From Mangrovicoccus sp. HB161399 (GTDB lineage Bacteria; Pseudomonadota; Alphaproteobacteria; Rhodobacterales; Rhodobacteraceae), in the NCBI RefSeq assembly GCF_013184745.1, contig NZ_JAATVU010000002.1, forward strand, positions 1 to 64,000: 64,000 nucleotides of DNA, written 5' to 3'. Shown in pieces: positions 54,064-61,705 of the stretch. Both the position numbers and the translations under genes were made by a program. The notes beneath the pieces were generated by a model, which was given only the letters and a program-made list of their open reading frames with translations, ran no database searches and was not told the origin of the DNA. Within the stretch, counting starts at the first letter, position 1; every line of letters starts with the position of its first letter.

Positions 54064-54717
54064 CTACTGCCCGGCGTCCGCGTCCGGCAGCAGGCCGAAC
54101 AGCGCCAAGAGCTGCGGCCAGGCCTCTTCCAGCGCCTCGGCCGCGGTCAGGTCGTGCAGCATCGCCCGCCGCAGCGCGTAATGGTAGATCGCGAAGCCGC
54201 CGCCGCGCAGCACCTCGGCATCCCAGCCCGGCGGCAGCTGCCCGCCGGCGCGCCCTTCCGCGACCAGCTGCAGCACCGCATCCCCGAAGACCTTCAGGTC
54301 GGCCTCGTTGCGCGCGGCCTCCTCGCGGTTCCAGGTCCAGGCATGGCCCTGCAGCACCTGCATCATCCGCCGGTCGGACAGATCCGCCTCCAGCATCATG
54401 CCCGCCAGCGCCCTGATCTTCTCCAACGCCGTGCCGGGCCCGCCGAGCACCTTGTCCACAACTGATTCGCGGCCCTCGTGCAACTCGCGCATTATCGCGT
54501 AGGCGAGCCCCGCCTTGCCGTCGAAATAGGCATTTATCAGCGTGTGCGAGACCCCGGCGCGGCGCCCGATCTGGGTCACCGAAACCTGGTCGTACCCGCT
54601 TTCCGAGAACAGCGTCCGCGCCGCGTCAATCAACGCGCGACAGGTGGCTTCCCTGCGCTCCGACCGCGATGCCCGGACCCGGGCGCTGTAAGTGTAAGTC
54701 CTTGCCATGTTTTGCAT
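54064..54717 (-). CDS. TetR-family transcriptional regulator
   Basis: A 217-residue repressor with an N-terminal TetR helix-turn-helix (about residues 22-70, VTQIGRRAGVSHTLINAYFDGKA). The rest is helical ligand-binding domain. The ligand is unknown. Two ATGs, 54717 and 54708, are possible; neither has a clear ribosome-binding site and the DNA upstream is unusually AT-rich. Two inverted repeats lie between it and the divergent small gene. Confidence 0.88.
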   Translation of the reverse strand: MQNMARTYTYSARVRASRSERREATCRALIDAARTLFSESGYDQVSVTQIGRRAGVSHTLINAYFDGKAGLAYAIMRELHEGRESVVDKVLGGPGTALEKIRALAGMMLEADLSDRRMMQVLQGHAWTWNREEAARNEADLKVFGDAVLQLVAEGRAGGQLPPGWDAEVLRGGGFAIYHYALRRAMLHDLTAAEALEEAWPQLLALFGLLPDADAGQ

Positions 54718-54741
54718 TTAATTTTTCAGTTTAGAATTTCA

Positions 54742-54794
54742 ACTCGCCGCTTGAGCGAGTCGCCATAGGTATCTATCTACTCTTCACACGAGTA
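54742..54794. promoter_or_regulatory. Two inverted repeats between tetR and a divergent small gene
   Basis: ACTCGC-N7-GCGAGT (54742-54760) and TACTC-N7-GAGTA (54778-54794) lie in the AT-rich intergenic region. Both begin with an ACTC/GAGT half. They may be operators for the TetR regulator. Confidence 0.42.
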
Positions 54795-54818
54795 AAGTTT
54801 CACAAGGTGCCGACGAAC

Positions 54819-55022
54819 ATGACCAGAGGCCCTGCAGGCAGGCGATCCTTGACCCCGGAAACGGTCCAGCTGGTCGAGGAGCTCATCATCGCGATGGAAC
54901 GCCTGACTTCGGCAGAGATCCGCGGGGACGATCTGACCCGGCGGCGAGCAGAGAACGATTACCAGTCACTGATGCAGCAGCTGCAGACGCGCGCTGCAAG
55001 GCGCCGCCGGTCCACCTGCTGA
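54819..55022 (+). CDS. Small hypothetical helical protein
   Basis: A 67-residue charged protein, mostly predicted helix, with TPETVQLVEELIIAMERLT in the middle and a basic C-terminus RRRRSTC. I recognise no family. ATG 54819 is preceded by AAGGTG at a proper distance; GTG 54807 is the alternative. It is divergent from tetR and so is a candidate target of that regulator. Confidence 0.5.
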   Translation: MTRGPAGRRSLTPETVQLVEELIIAMERLTSAEIRGDDLTRRRAENDYQSLMQQLQTRAARRRRSTC

Positions 55023-55044
55023 ACCGGCCGCATCCATCGGCCCC

Positions 55045-55686
55045 TCAGGGCGCCGGTCCGACTGTCCACCCGGCCTTCCGGCTGTTGCGGCGCACGGTTT
55101 CGCCGTTGGGAAGGTCATTTTCGCGGAGCTTCCGCTCCGCTTCTTCCGGCGGCAGCGCATGCTTGACCGTCCAGCGCCGGTGCAGCCGCCGCTCCAGTTC
55201 GTCTGGCGGAACGTCGAGGAACACCGTCTCGTCGAAATGCCGGGCCAGCCGGTCCCAGGGCGGCATGTCGAGCAGCAGGTAGTTGCCCTCGATCACCAGG
55301 ATTTCCACGTCGCGGCCGATGATGCGCGCGCCGCCCCGGGAAATCTCCAGATCGCGGTCGAAGACGGGAATCGCGATCTCCGGTTCGGCATTGGCGCGCA
55401 GCCGCGCCAGCAGGTGGTCGAACCCCGCCACGTCGAACGTCGCGGGCGATCCCTTGCGAGGCCGCAGCCCGCGCGCCTCCAGCACCGCGTCGTCGTAATG
55501 GAATCCGTCCATCGGCACCACCTCGGCCCGGCCCGGGCAGGCGGCATTCAGGCCGTCGGCAAGGAACTGCGCCAGCCGCGACTTGCCCGATCCGGGCGCG
55601 CCGGCCACGGCGATCAGGCGGCGCGGGCCGCGCGGCATCTCGGTCAGGCGGGCCAGGCAGGCCTCGCGCGGCATCGCTCCGGTCAC
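55045..55686 (-). CDS. P-loop nucleoside/pantothenate-kinase-like protein
   Basis: A 213-residue kinase-like NTPase. Walker A is AGAPGSGKSRLA near residue 29, followed by VPMDGFHYDDA and a VIEGNYLLLD segment before the LID region. This matches the phosphoribulokinase/uridine kinase/pantothenate kinase superfamily, and PRK-like 'nucleoside triphosphate hydrolase' proteins often near fructose kinase genes. The substrate is not known. It converges with the preceding small gene. Confidence 0.82.
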   Translation of the reverse strand: MTGAMPREACLARLTEMPRGPRRLIAVAGAPGSGKSRLAQFLADGLNAACPGRAEVVPMDGFHYDDAVLEARGLRPRKGSPATFDVAGFDHLLARLRANAEPEIAIPVFDRDLEISRGGARIIGRDVEILVIEGNYLLLDMPPWDRLARHFDETVFLDVPPDELERRLHRRWTVKHALPPEEAERKLRENDLPNGETVRRNSRKAGWTVGPAP

Positions 55687-55760
55687 GGACAGCTCCTCGT
55701 CAGATCACCTGGCCCCACTCATGCGCGGCAGCGCGGCCGGCTGCAACCGGCCGCAGAGTC

Positions 55761-56687
55761 TCAGTCCAGATAGGTCTGGTAGCTGGTCGGCACCCAAGCG
55801 TAGCCGCCCTCGCCGCGCGGCGCGACATTGCCGAGCGCCGGGAAGGGCATGTGATAGCCGATCGCCGGGATCCGGTCGGTGGCCAGCATGTCCATCACCC
55901 TCTTGCGCGACGCCGCCGCCTGCGCCTTGTCCATGTCGAAGCGCACCTCCCAGTCGGGATAGCCCAGCGACCAGACATAGTGGTTGGCGGTATCGGCAAA
56001 CAGCATCATCTGCTCGCCCGCGCTCTCGATCATGTAGCCCATGTGCCCCGGCGTGTGGCCGTAGGCGGCCACCGAGGTGATGCCGGAGGCCACCGAGCCG
56101 CCCTCGTCGATGAACTTGAACCGCTCCGCCAGCGGCCGGACCTTGGAGTCGTAGCCCTCGTTCCCGGCCCCGGCCCAGTAGTTGTTCTCCCTGGCGCCAG
56201 AGACATGCTCGGCATTGCCGAAGGTCGCACCGTCGCCGGTCATCAGCCCGCCAATATGGTCGCCGTGCATGTGGGTGATCACCACCTTGCCGACCATTTC
56301 CGGGCTGTATCCAGCCGCCGCCAGCGCGGCGGTCAGCGGCTCGGGCGACAGGCCGGTATCGAACAGCACCAGCTCGGATCCGGTATCGACCAGCATCGGG
56401 GTGAAGAAGAACTGCGCCTTGTCGGCCGGGATGAAATTCGCCCTCGACACCTCGGCGAATTCCGCCTCGGAGACATTCGTGCCGAAGATCGCCTGGGCAT
56501 TGTCGCGGGTCGTGGTCCCGCCGAGCAGCGTCGTCACCTCGTACTCCCCCAGCTTGAAGCGGAAGAATTTCGGCGGCATCGACGCGCCCTTCATCTCGTT
56601 GGCGGCCATGGTCATCCCCGGCATTGCGGCAGCCAGCGGCGCGGCGGCTGCAGTGGTCAGCGCCTGGCGGCGCGTAAGCTTGGTCAT
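55761..56687 (-). CDS. Tat-exported MBL-fold metallohydrolase
   Basis: A 308-residue metallo-beta-lactamase fold enzyme. The zinc motif is THMHGDHIGG near residue 145, with HTPGHMGY and FADTANH later. The N-terminus (TRRQALTTAAAAPLAAAMPG) is a Tat-type signal, so it is exported folded to the periplasm. ATG 56687 has GGGAGA at a good spacing; the upstream ATG at 56708 lacks it. The substrate (lactone, sulfate or other) is not evident. Confidence 0.85.
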   Translation of the reverse strand: MTKLTRRQALTTAAAAPLAAAMPGMTMAANEMKGASMPPKFFRFKLGEYEVTTLLGGTTTRDNAQAIFGTNVSEAEFAEVSRANFIPADKAQFFFTPMLVDTGSELVLFDTGLSPEPLTAALAAAGYSPEMVGKVVITHMHGDHIGGLMTGDGATFGNAEHVSGARENNYWAGAGNEGYDSKVRPLAERFKFIDEGGSVASGITSVAAYGHTPGHMGYMIESAGEQMMLFADTANHYVWSLGYPDWEVRFDMDKAQAAASRKRVMDMLATDRIPAIGYHMPFPALGNVAPRGEGGYAWVPTSYQTYLD

Positions 56688-56772
56688 CTCGCGTTTCTCC
56701 CTGTTCACCGTCGGAGGCTAGCACGCCGCCCCGTCCGTCCGAGAGATCGTAACGCAGGAAATGTCGCGGATT

Positions 56773-57195
56773 TCATTCCCACCAACGGTCGATCACGGCG
56801 ATGTCATCGTCGGACCAGCCGAAGTGATGCGCCAGCTCGTGCACCGTGACATGGGCGACCAGATCCTCGAGCCCGATATCGCCCCGCGCGATCCACTCGT
56901 CGAGAATAGCCAGCCGGAACAGCCAGATCGTGTCCGGCCCCGACGGCTGGTCCATCACCGATTTCTCGGTCATCGGGATGCCGTCATAGAGACCGGTCAG
57001 CTCGTAGGGATCCTCGATCTCCAGCTCGCGCAGCAGCTCCGCGGGGGCGAGGTCCTCGACCCGCAGCGCCACCTGCCGCGCAGCCGGGGCAAAGCGCGCG
57101 GGAAGCGACCCGAGCGTCGCCCGGGCGATCACCTCGATGTCCTCGAGGCCGGGGGGAAGGCCGAATTCGGCGGGCGACTCAGGTTCTGCGCTCAT
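56773..57195 (-). CDS. Metallopeptidase-family zincin (DUF1025-like)
   Basis: A 140-residue acidic zincin with a short C-terminal HExxH motif (TVHELAHHFGWSDDDI) and a partner region typical of the MJ0042/DUF1025 minimal zincins. It has no signal peptide, so it is cytoplasmic. ATG 57195 follows GAGGGGC. Function is unknown; relatives are predicted peptidases. Confidence 0.88.
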   Translation of the reverse strand: MSAEPESPAEFGLPPGLEDIEVIARATLGSLPARFAPAARQVALRVEDLAPAELLRELEIEDPYELTGLYDGIPMTEKSVMDQPSGPDTIWLFRLAILDEWIARGDIGLEDLVAHVTVHELAHHFGWSDDDIAVIDRWWE

Positions 57196-57362
57196 GTGCC
57201 CCTCATGGCAGCCCTGCCGGGCCGGATAAAGCGCGCGCTCCGTCACAGGCGCGGGGAGAGGGGTCCGGGGAGAGGGCCGGACCCTCTCCCCGGCCTGCCG
57301 GACGCGGATTTCTGGACACCGGCGCGGCGATGTGGTTAGCCACCGCCGACAGGAGATCCGCC

Positions 57363-58685
57363 ATGACCACCACCCGTTTCGCGCCCTCCCCCACGGGCTA
57401 CCTGCATATCGGCAACCTGCGCGCCGCTCTGATGAACTTCGCCATCGCCCGCAAGGCAGGCGGCAGCTTCATCCTGCGCATCGACGATACCGACCAGGAA
57501 CGCTCCAAGCAGGAATACATCGACGGGATCTTCCAGGACCTGGAATGGCTGGGCTTCACCTGGGACCGCGTGGAATACCAGTCGAAGCGGCTCGACCGCT
57601 ATGCCGAGGCCGCGGACAAGTTCCGCGCCATGGGCCGGTTCTACGAGTGCTTCGAGACCCCGACCGAACTCGACCTGAAGCGCAAGAAGCAGCTCAACAT
57701 GGGCAAGCCCCCGGTCTATGACCGCGCCGCCCTGTCGCTGTCGGACGGGGAGAAGGCCGCGCTGCGCGCCGAGCGCCCCGGCCACTGGCGCTTCCTGCTC
57801 GACCAGGAGCGGATCGAATGGATCGACGGCATCCTCGGCGCGATCTCGATCGATGCGGCCTCGGTCTCCGACCCTGTTCTGATCCGCGGCGACGGGCAGA
57901 TCCTCTACACCCTGGCCTCGGTCGTCGATGACGCGGAAATGGGCGTGACCCATATCGTCCGCGGCGCCGACCACGTGACCAACACCGCCACCCAGATCCA
58001 GATGATCGAGGCCTTCGGCGCCAAGGTCCCGGCCTTCGCCCACCACTCGCTGCTGACCGGCCCGCATGGCGAGGCGCTGTCGAAGCGCCTGGGCACGCTC
58101 AGCTTGCGCGACCTGCGCGCCCGCGGCATCGAGCCGATGGCGATCCTCAGCCACATGGCGCGTCTCGGCTCCTCCCAGCCGGTGGAGCTGCGCAGCTCGA
58201 TGGACGAGATCATCGAGGGCTTCGACCTCTCCACCTTCGGCGCGGCACCGACCAAGTTCGACGAGGCGGATCTCGATCCGCTGACCGCGCGCCACCTGGG
58301 CGGGCTGCCGCTGGAGGCCGTAGCCTCCGAGGTCTCCGCCGCCGGCGTGCCGGACGCGCTGGCCGCGGATTTCTGGGCGCTGATCCACGAGAACATCAAC
58401 ACCCGCGCCGAGATCGCCGGCTGGTGGGAGATCCTGCGCGACGGCGCGGTGCCCGAGGTGGACGAGGCCGACCGCGAGTTCATTGCCGAGGCGATGGCGA
58501 TGCTCCCGGCCCTACCCTTCGACGGCGGCACCTGGGGTGCCTGGACCTCCGCGGTGAAGGAGACGACCGGCCGCAAGGGCAAGGGCCTGTTCATGCCGCT
58601 GCGCAAGGCGCTGACCGGCAAGGCCCGCGGTCCCGAAATGGCACAGTTCCTGCCGCTGATGCAGTCCCTGCCCAAGCAGGGCTGA
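57363..58685 (+). CDS. gltX: Glutamate-tRNA ligase
   Basis: A 440-residue class I aminoacyl-tRNA synthetase. The HIGH-like motif is APSPTGYLHIGN (residues 7-18) and the KMSKS-like motif is ALSKRLG. Asp/Glu-recognition segments LRIDDTDQERS are present. The length fits bacterial GluRS2-type enzymes. ATG 57363 is preceded by AGGAGATCCGCC. It is followed by a strong hairpin and then mobile DNA. Confidence 0.94.
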   Translation: MTTTRFAPSPTGYLHIGNLRAALMNFAIARKAGGSFILRIDDTDQERSKQEYIDGIFQDLEWLGFTWDRVEYQSKRLDRYAEAADKFRAMGRFYECFETPTELDLKRKKQLNMGKPPVYDRAALSLSDGEKAALRAERPGHWRFLLDQERIEWIDGILGAISIDAASVSDPVLIRGDGQILYTLASVVDDAEMGVTHIVRGADHVTNTATQIQMIEAFGAKVPAFAHHSLLTGPHGEALSKRLGTLSLRDLRARGIEPMAILSHMARLGSSQPVELRSSMDEIIEGFDLSTFGAAPTKFDEADLDPLTARHLGGLPLEAVASEVSAAGVPDALAADFWALIHENINTRAEIAGWWEILRDGAVPEVDEADREFIAEAMAMLPALPFDGGTWGAWTSAVKETTGRKGKGLFMPLRKALTGKARGPEMAQFLPLMQSLPKQG

Positions 58686-58696
58686 GCCGGCATGGC

Positions 58697-58730
58697 GGAC
58701 CGGCCGGGGTCCCTGTCCCGGGGCCGGTCC
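58697..58730 (+). terminator. Hairpin after gltX
   Basis: GGACCGGCC and GGCCGGTCC pair around a 16-base loop beginning 12 bp after gltX. It probably ends that transcript, though no T-run follows. Confidence 0.48.
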
Positions 58731-58893
58731 GCTGCTGTCCCGCGCTCGCGGCCGGGGGTCACGGCAGCGGCGGCGGGTGAGTGCGGCGCTGTTGCGCAAA
58801 TCAGCTGGCGAGCGCAATCCCCCTTTCCCCGGGCACACCTATCCTGCGGCCACCGTCATCGGGATGCCGAGTGCCGTGGAGCGGTTGAGGAAC

Positions 58894-58922
58894 GGGCGGC
58901 AAGCGCTATTGGTCCGGGCGCA
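58894..58922 (-). repeat. Palindrome-family insert L (inverted)
   Basis: About 30 bp before the final STALGIP block. Core GCGCTATTGGTCCGGGCGC, opposite orientation. Confidence 0.5.
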
Positions 58923-58970
58923 GCCGCGAACGCGCGGCTCCGGACCTCCGCCACCTGGCGGCCGAAGGCG

Positions 58971-59009
58971 AAGCATCGAGCCGCCATCGGTCCGGGGCCG
59001 ATGGCGAAC
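58971..59009 (-). repeat. Palindrome-family insert K
   Basis: About 39 bp between GLMS and the FGRQVAE block. It contains the clearest palindrome: CGCCATCGG, seven bases, CCGATGGCG. Confidence 0.65.
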
Positions 59010-59049
59010 GGACATCAGCCCCGGGCCGGGCAGCTTCACGCAGGTCATC

Positions 59050-59093
59050 TAATCGCCGGGGAAAAGGGCCCCCGGAGCTTTTCCCGATCCGGC
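59050..59093 (-). repeat. Hairpin insert J (divergent)
   Basis: About 44 bp between the HRRRSRG and MTCVK blocks. It has its own hairpin (GGGAAAAG / CTTTTCCC) but lacks the typical core, so its membership is uncertain. Confidence 0.35.
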
Positions 59094-59233
59094 TCATGTC
59101 TCCCCCTGCTGCGGCGGCGATGCCCGCTCCAGGTCCGCCGGAGGGCCCGGCCAAGGTGCTTCGACGCACGCAGGATCCCGTTCCGCGCCCGGGCGCCGGC
59201 CGTGTCCGGCTTCCAGGACCGCGCATTCCGTCC

Positions 59234-59409
59234 GTCCGCAGCGGCGCCGCGAACCTGGAACGCGCCCTTGGCCGGATCGAGGCCGATGGCGATAGGCTGC
59301 TCCATGGATGGCTCCTCTCGGCGGAAGGCTCCGCAGCTCCCGCCTCGGCACATCGCGATGCCGCTGGAGGGGCCATCCACACCGTTAATGGCGCATCCGC
59401 CGGCAGCTC
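59234..59409 (-). repeat. Long or multiple insert I
   Basis: About 176 bp between ARGAAA/IPP and RNARSWKPD. Contains GATCGAGGCCGATGGCGAT and further GATGGC-like pieces; it may be several units in a row. Confidence 0.5.
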
Positions 59410-59482
59410 CGGAGGAATGTCCGGACGCCGCTGCACCGCGGGCGGCGATCGCGTCATGGCAGGCGCGCGCGTCTTGGGTGCC

Positions 59483-59558
59483 GCCAGCGGTGCCCGGAGT
59501 TTCCCATCGCGGCGCCATCGGTTCGAGCCCGATGGACGACGGCGCATCCGCAGGCGAC
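59483..59558 (-). repeat. Palindrome-family insert H
   Basis: About 76 bp between ATVNAD and TRKCHD equivalents. Core palindrome CCATCGG-N7-CCGATGG (plus strand CGCCATCGGTTCGAGCCCGA and on). Confidence 0.6.
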
Positions 59559-59621
59559 TCGGCGTTGACGGTGGCGATCTCCTCGTCCTGCGGGATCTGC
59601 GCGAGAATGTCCGACAGCATC

Positions 59622-59661
59622 CCCCGCCGGGGTCGGCCGGACCGGTGGCGTTCGTCGGCTC
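59622..59661 (-). repeat. Palindrome-family insert G
   Basis: About 40 bp between SGNAGDA and MLSDILAQ. Core GGCCGGACCGGTGGCGTTC. Confidence 0.58.
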
Positions 59662-59744
59662 GGCATCGCCGGCATTGCCGGAGGCGGCCTCTACGGGCCG
59701 GATCTCCAATGTTCCCCGTCGATCCCGGGGTGGATCTTGCGCCA

Positions 59745-59780
59745 TGAGCGGGCCGCGCCACGGGTCCGGGCGGGCCCGCG
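59745..59780 (-). repeat. Palindrome-family insert F (inverted)
   Basis: About 36 bp between KRRI and WRKIH. The core CGCGCCACGGGTCCGG is in the opposite orientation. Confidence 0.5.
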
Positions 59781-59891
59781 GATGCGCCGTTTCGAGCCGC
59801 CATGCTTGCGCGCGTGCCGTGCTGAGCGCTTTCGCGGCCCCGCCGGGGCCATGGTCGCACCGCACCCTTCGCCTTCCAGCTTGATGCCATT

Positions 59892-59977
59892 CGGCGCCTC
59901 GAGCAGCGCTGGAACCGATGGCGCTGCCGTCGGCGGCTCCCCGGACCGATGGCGGTCGATGCCTCAGCGTCCGCCGG
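59892..59977 (-). repeat. Palindrome-family insert D (double)
   Basis: About 86 bp between ALHL and GIKLEGEG. Two cores: TGGAACCGATGGCGCTG and CCCGGACCGATGGCGGTC. Confidence 0.62.
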
Positions 59978-60019
59978 CAGGTGCAGCGCGCCCTTGGAGC
60001 CGCGACACGGGATGGTGTC

Positions 60020-60074
60020 GTCCATTGTTCGGCGGGCTTTCGCGGCGCTTACCGGCGCCCCGGTCCTGTCTCGC
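60020..60074 (-). repeat. Palindrome-family insert C (inverted, diverged)
   Basis: About 55 bp between the DFSTL-RRQ and IPCRGSK blocks. The plus strand carries GGCGCCCCGGTCC, the core in opposite orientation with several changes. Confidence 0.4.
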
Positions 60075-60154
60075 TCTGGCGGCCCGGCAGGGTGCTGAAG
60101 TCAGGCACGGACCAGCCGGGCCCCGACAGCTCCGGCAGGCTCGCCACGAAACCG

Positions 60155-60235
60155 CGCTCCGTCGCCATCGTTGCTCGGACCGATGGCGCAAGCGATGGCA
60201 ACTCCTCGGACCAATGGCGGACAAAGGCACGCCCT
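60155..60235 (-). repeat. Palindrome-family insert B (double)
   Basis: About 81 bp between the LKVLF and GFVASL blocks. Two cores on the plus strand: GCTCGGACCGATGGCGC and CTCGGACCAATGGCGG. Confidence 0.6.
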
Positions 60236-60393
60236 AGCCGAGCCGCAGTCAGAAGAGAACCTTGAGGGTCAGGCAGGCCTGGATCGCTGCGTCGCTGTAC
60301 GCTTGCTGGCGGCTGCCACGCCCGGACGGTACCGCATCCCACTTCATCGAGGGATCGAACCAGACGGCCAGCGATCCGCGCTGCCTGAGCGTC

Positions 60394-60436
60394 CCGCTCG
60401 CCGTCGCGCTCGGACCGGTGGCGCGCAACGGCTCGC
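60394..60436 (-). repeat. Palindrome-family insert A
   Basis: About 43 bp replacing the TAxAAC between NWKSY and DALRQ in the transposase. Contains GCTCGGACCGGTGGCGCG on the plus strand. Confidence 0.55.
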
Positions 60437-60546
60437 TAGCTTTTCCAATTGGTCGTCTTGTACGTGGTCTTCAGAGATCCGCTCATGGCCGCCAGCTATC
60501 ATGCTGGATTCACGAGTTGAATTCCCCGGGTTTGCGCAACAAGGCC

Positions 60547-61211
60547 GGTGAGCGCCGCCAGCATGCCCCGCGCCATCGGACGGCGAACGCCCTCTTCCGC
60601 CGCCATCCTGCCTGCACCGCCCCCGATGCGGCAGGCCGGACAGGTCCAGTTCACGGCCCGCCGCTCCTCCGGTTTCCGCGGTCCCCGAAACGCGGGACTG
60701 CCCCGATGCGTTCAGGCGAAACCTGCGCCGCCTTGGGTCCGCAGCGGGGGACAAAGCGCCGCCGCTCGGGCCCCCTCCCGCGCCACATCTCCCGCCCCCT
60801 CCCAAGGCAGCGCCGATCCGTCGCCAGTCCGGAGGCAGACCGTCCTTCCCCGCCAAGCAGAACGCCTTTCCGGCAGGATTGCCGATGACGCGGGCCAGGG
60901 CAGACTGCGCGTCTCCGGCACAACGGAGCCCCGCCAAACGACGGCAGACCGTCAGGCAGCCCGAAGCGGCCCGGGGCAAGGTCAGGAGGCTGGTGCGCCT
61001 TCGCTCCCCCGGACCTTCCGCAGGAAAGCGGCAGGGCGGCCCGCGCGCAGCACGGCACCGGGAGCGCGCCCCACGGCCCGCGACACCTCCGAGCGACCGT
61101 GTTTCCGCCCGGACCGCCGGGCGGAAACTCGCGCAGACTTTATGCTCCTGTGCGGCCGCGTCTGCTACGCTTGCCCGAGACGCAGCCCGGATCCGGAGAG
61201 GAGAGATCGAC
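60547..61211. other. About 665 bp between the IS5 relic and the dioxygenase gene
   Basis: No gene is recognised. A CGCGCCATCGGACGGCG near 60575, only 30 bp outside the IS end, resembles the palindromic core and may be another copy. The last 100 bp, which lead into the AGGAGAGGAG site of the next gene, probably hold its promoter. Confidence 0.4.
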
Positions 61212-61700
61212 ATGACAGCCGCATTGCTCACCCGCCGCAGCTTCGCGGCAGCCGCAGCCGCCTCCGTCGCGCTGCCGGCTGCCGGCCTGCTCGCCCCGGC
61301 CCGCGCCGCGGGCCTCGCCCCGACCGGATCGATGCGCGGCGGCGCCAACAACTACCGGCCCGGCGCGCCCTTGGTGGAGCGGATCGGCGGCGGCGGATTC
61401 TGGATGACAGGCACCGTCCGCCGCGCGGGCGACGGCGCGCCGCTGGCCGGGCAGCGCATCCAGATCTGGGCGCATACCACCGAAGGCAGCGAGCGCGACG
61501 CGCGCAGCCACGGCGCGACGCTGACCGCCGAAGATGGCACGTTCCGCCTGGAGATGCCGCAGATCGTCCCCGCCTTCGGCCAGCCGCACGGCCATCTCGC
61601 CTATGACAGCGGTGCCTTCCGCACCGTCTTCCTGCGCCCGGTGATGGGCTCCGCGCGGGACACCAGCCTGGAGGCCCATTTCGTCCTGCAGCCCGCCTAG
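61212..61700 (+). CDS. Intradiol-dioxygenase-like protein with Tat signal
   Basis: A 162-residue protein that starts with a Tat-type signal (LTRRSFAAAAAASVALPAAG). The mature part resembles the beta-sandwich of intradiol ring-cleavage dioxygenases: GGFWMTGTVRR, LAGQRIQIWAH, HGATLTAEDGTF and QPHGHLAYD. It is shorter than catechol dioxygenases, like other secreted small members whose substrate is unknown. The start has GGAGAGGAG upstream. It lies 5 bp before the ferric-reductase-like gene, so both are probably cotranscribed. Confidence 0.78.
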   Translation: MTAALLTRRSFAAAAAASVALPAAGLLAPARAAGLAPTGSMRGGANNYRPGAPLVERIGGGGFWMTGTVRRAGDGAPLAGQRIQIWAHTTEGSERDARSHGATLTAEDGTFRLEMPQIVPAFGQPHGHLAYDSGAFRTVFLRPVMGSARDTSLEAHFVLQPA

Positions 61701-61705
61701 GCCGC

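Larger units (their letters stand above)
58839..60486 (-). pseudogene. IS5-family transposase relic interrupted by palindromic inserts
   Basis: Reading from ATG 60486: SGSLKTTYKTTNWKS (insert), LRQRGSLAVWFDPSMKWDAV, SDAAIQACLTLKVLF (insert), GFVASLPELSG, SVPDFSTL (insert), IPCRGSKGALHL (insert), GIKLEGEG (insert), ARKHGGSKRR (insert), WRKIHPGID, LEIRPVEAASGNAGDA (insert), MLSDILAQIPQDEEIATVNA (insert), CHDAIAARGAAA (insert), RNARSWKPDTAGARARN, LRASKHLGRALRRTWSG (insert), TCVKLPGPGLMS (insert), then FGRQVAEVRSR (insert) and STALGIPMTVAAG, stop at 58839. This order and spacing match IS5-group transposases. The DDE residues lie in blocks now separated by inserts. Confidence 0.72.
58785..60546 (-). 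mobile_element. IS5-family element, decayed and riddled with small inserts
   Basis: The ends are imperfect 18-bp inverted repeats: GGCGCTGTTGCGCAAATC at 58785 and, on the minus strand, GGCCTTGTTGCGCAAACC from 60546 (15 of 18 match). Between them, on the minus strand, is a transposase that can be followed in order from start to end if about a dozen inserts of 30-90 bp (one of about 176) are removed. The element is 1762 bp; the inserts add up to about 750 bp, leaving about 1.0 kb, the normal size for such elements. Confidence 0.75.

Noticed and set aside
58785-60546. Regularly recurring CGGACCGATGGCG motifs considered as a CRISPR array
   Set aside because: The copies are in both orientations, unequally spaced and diverged. 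The sequence between them is recognisable transposase coding sequence, not unique spacers, and no cas gene is present.
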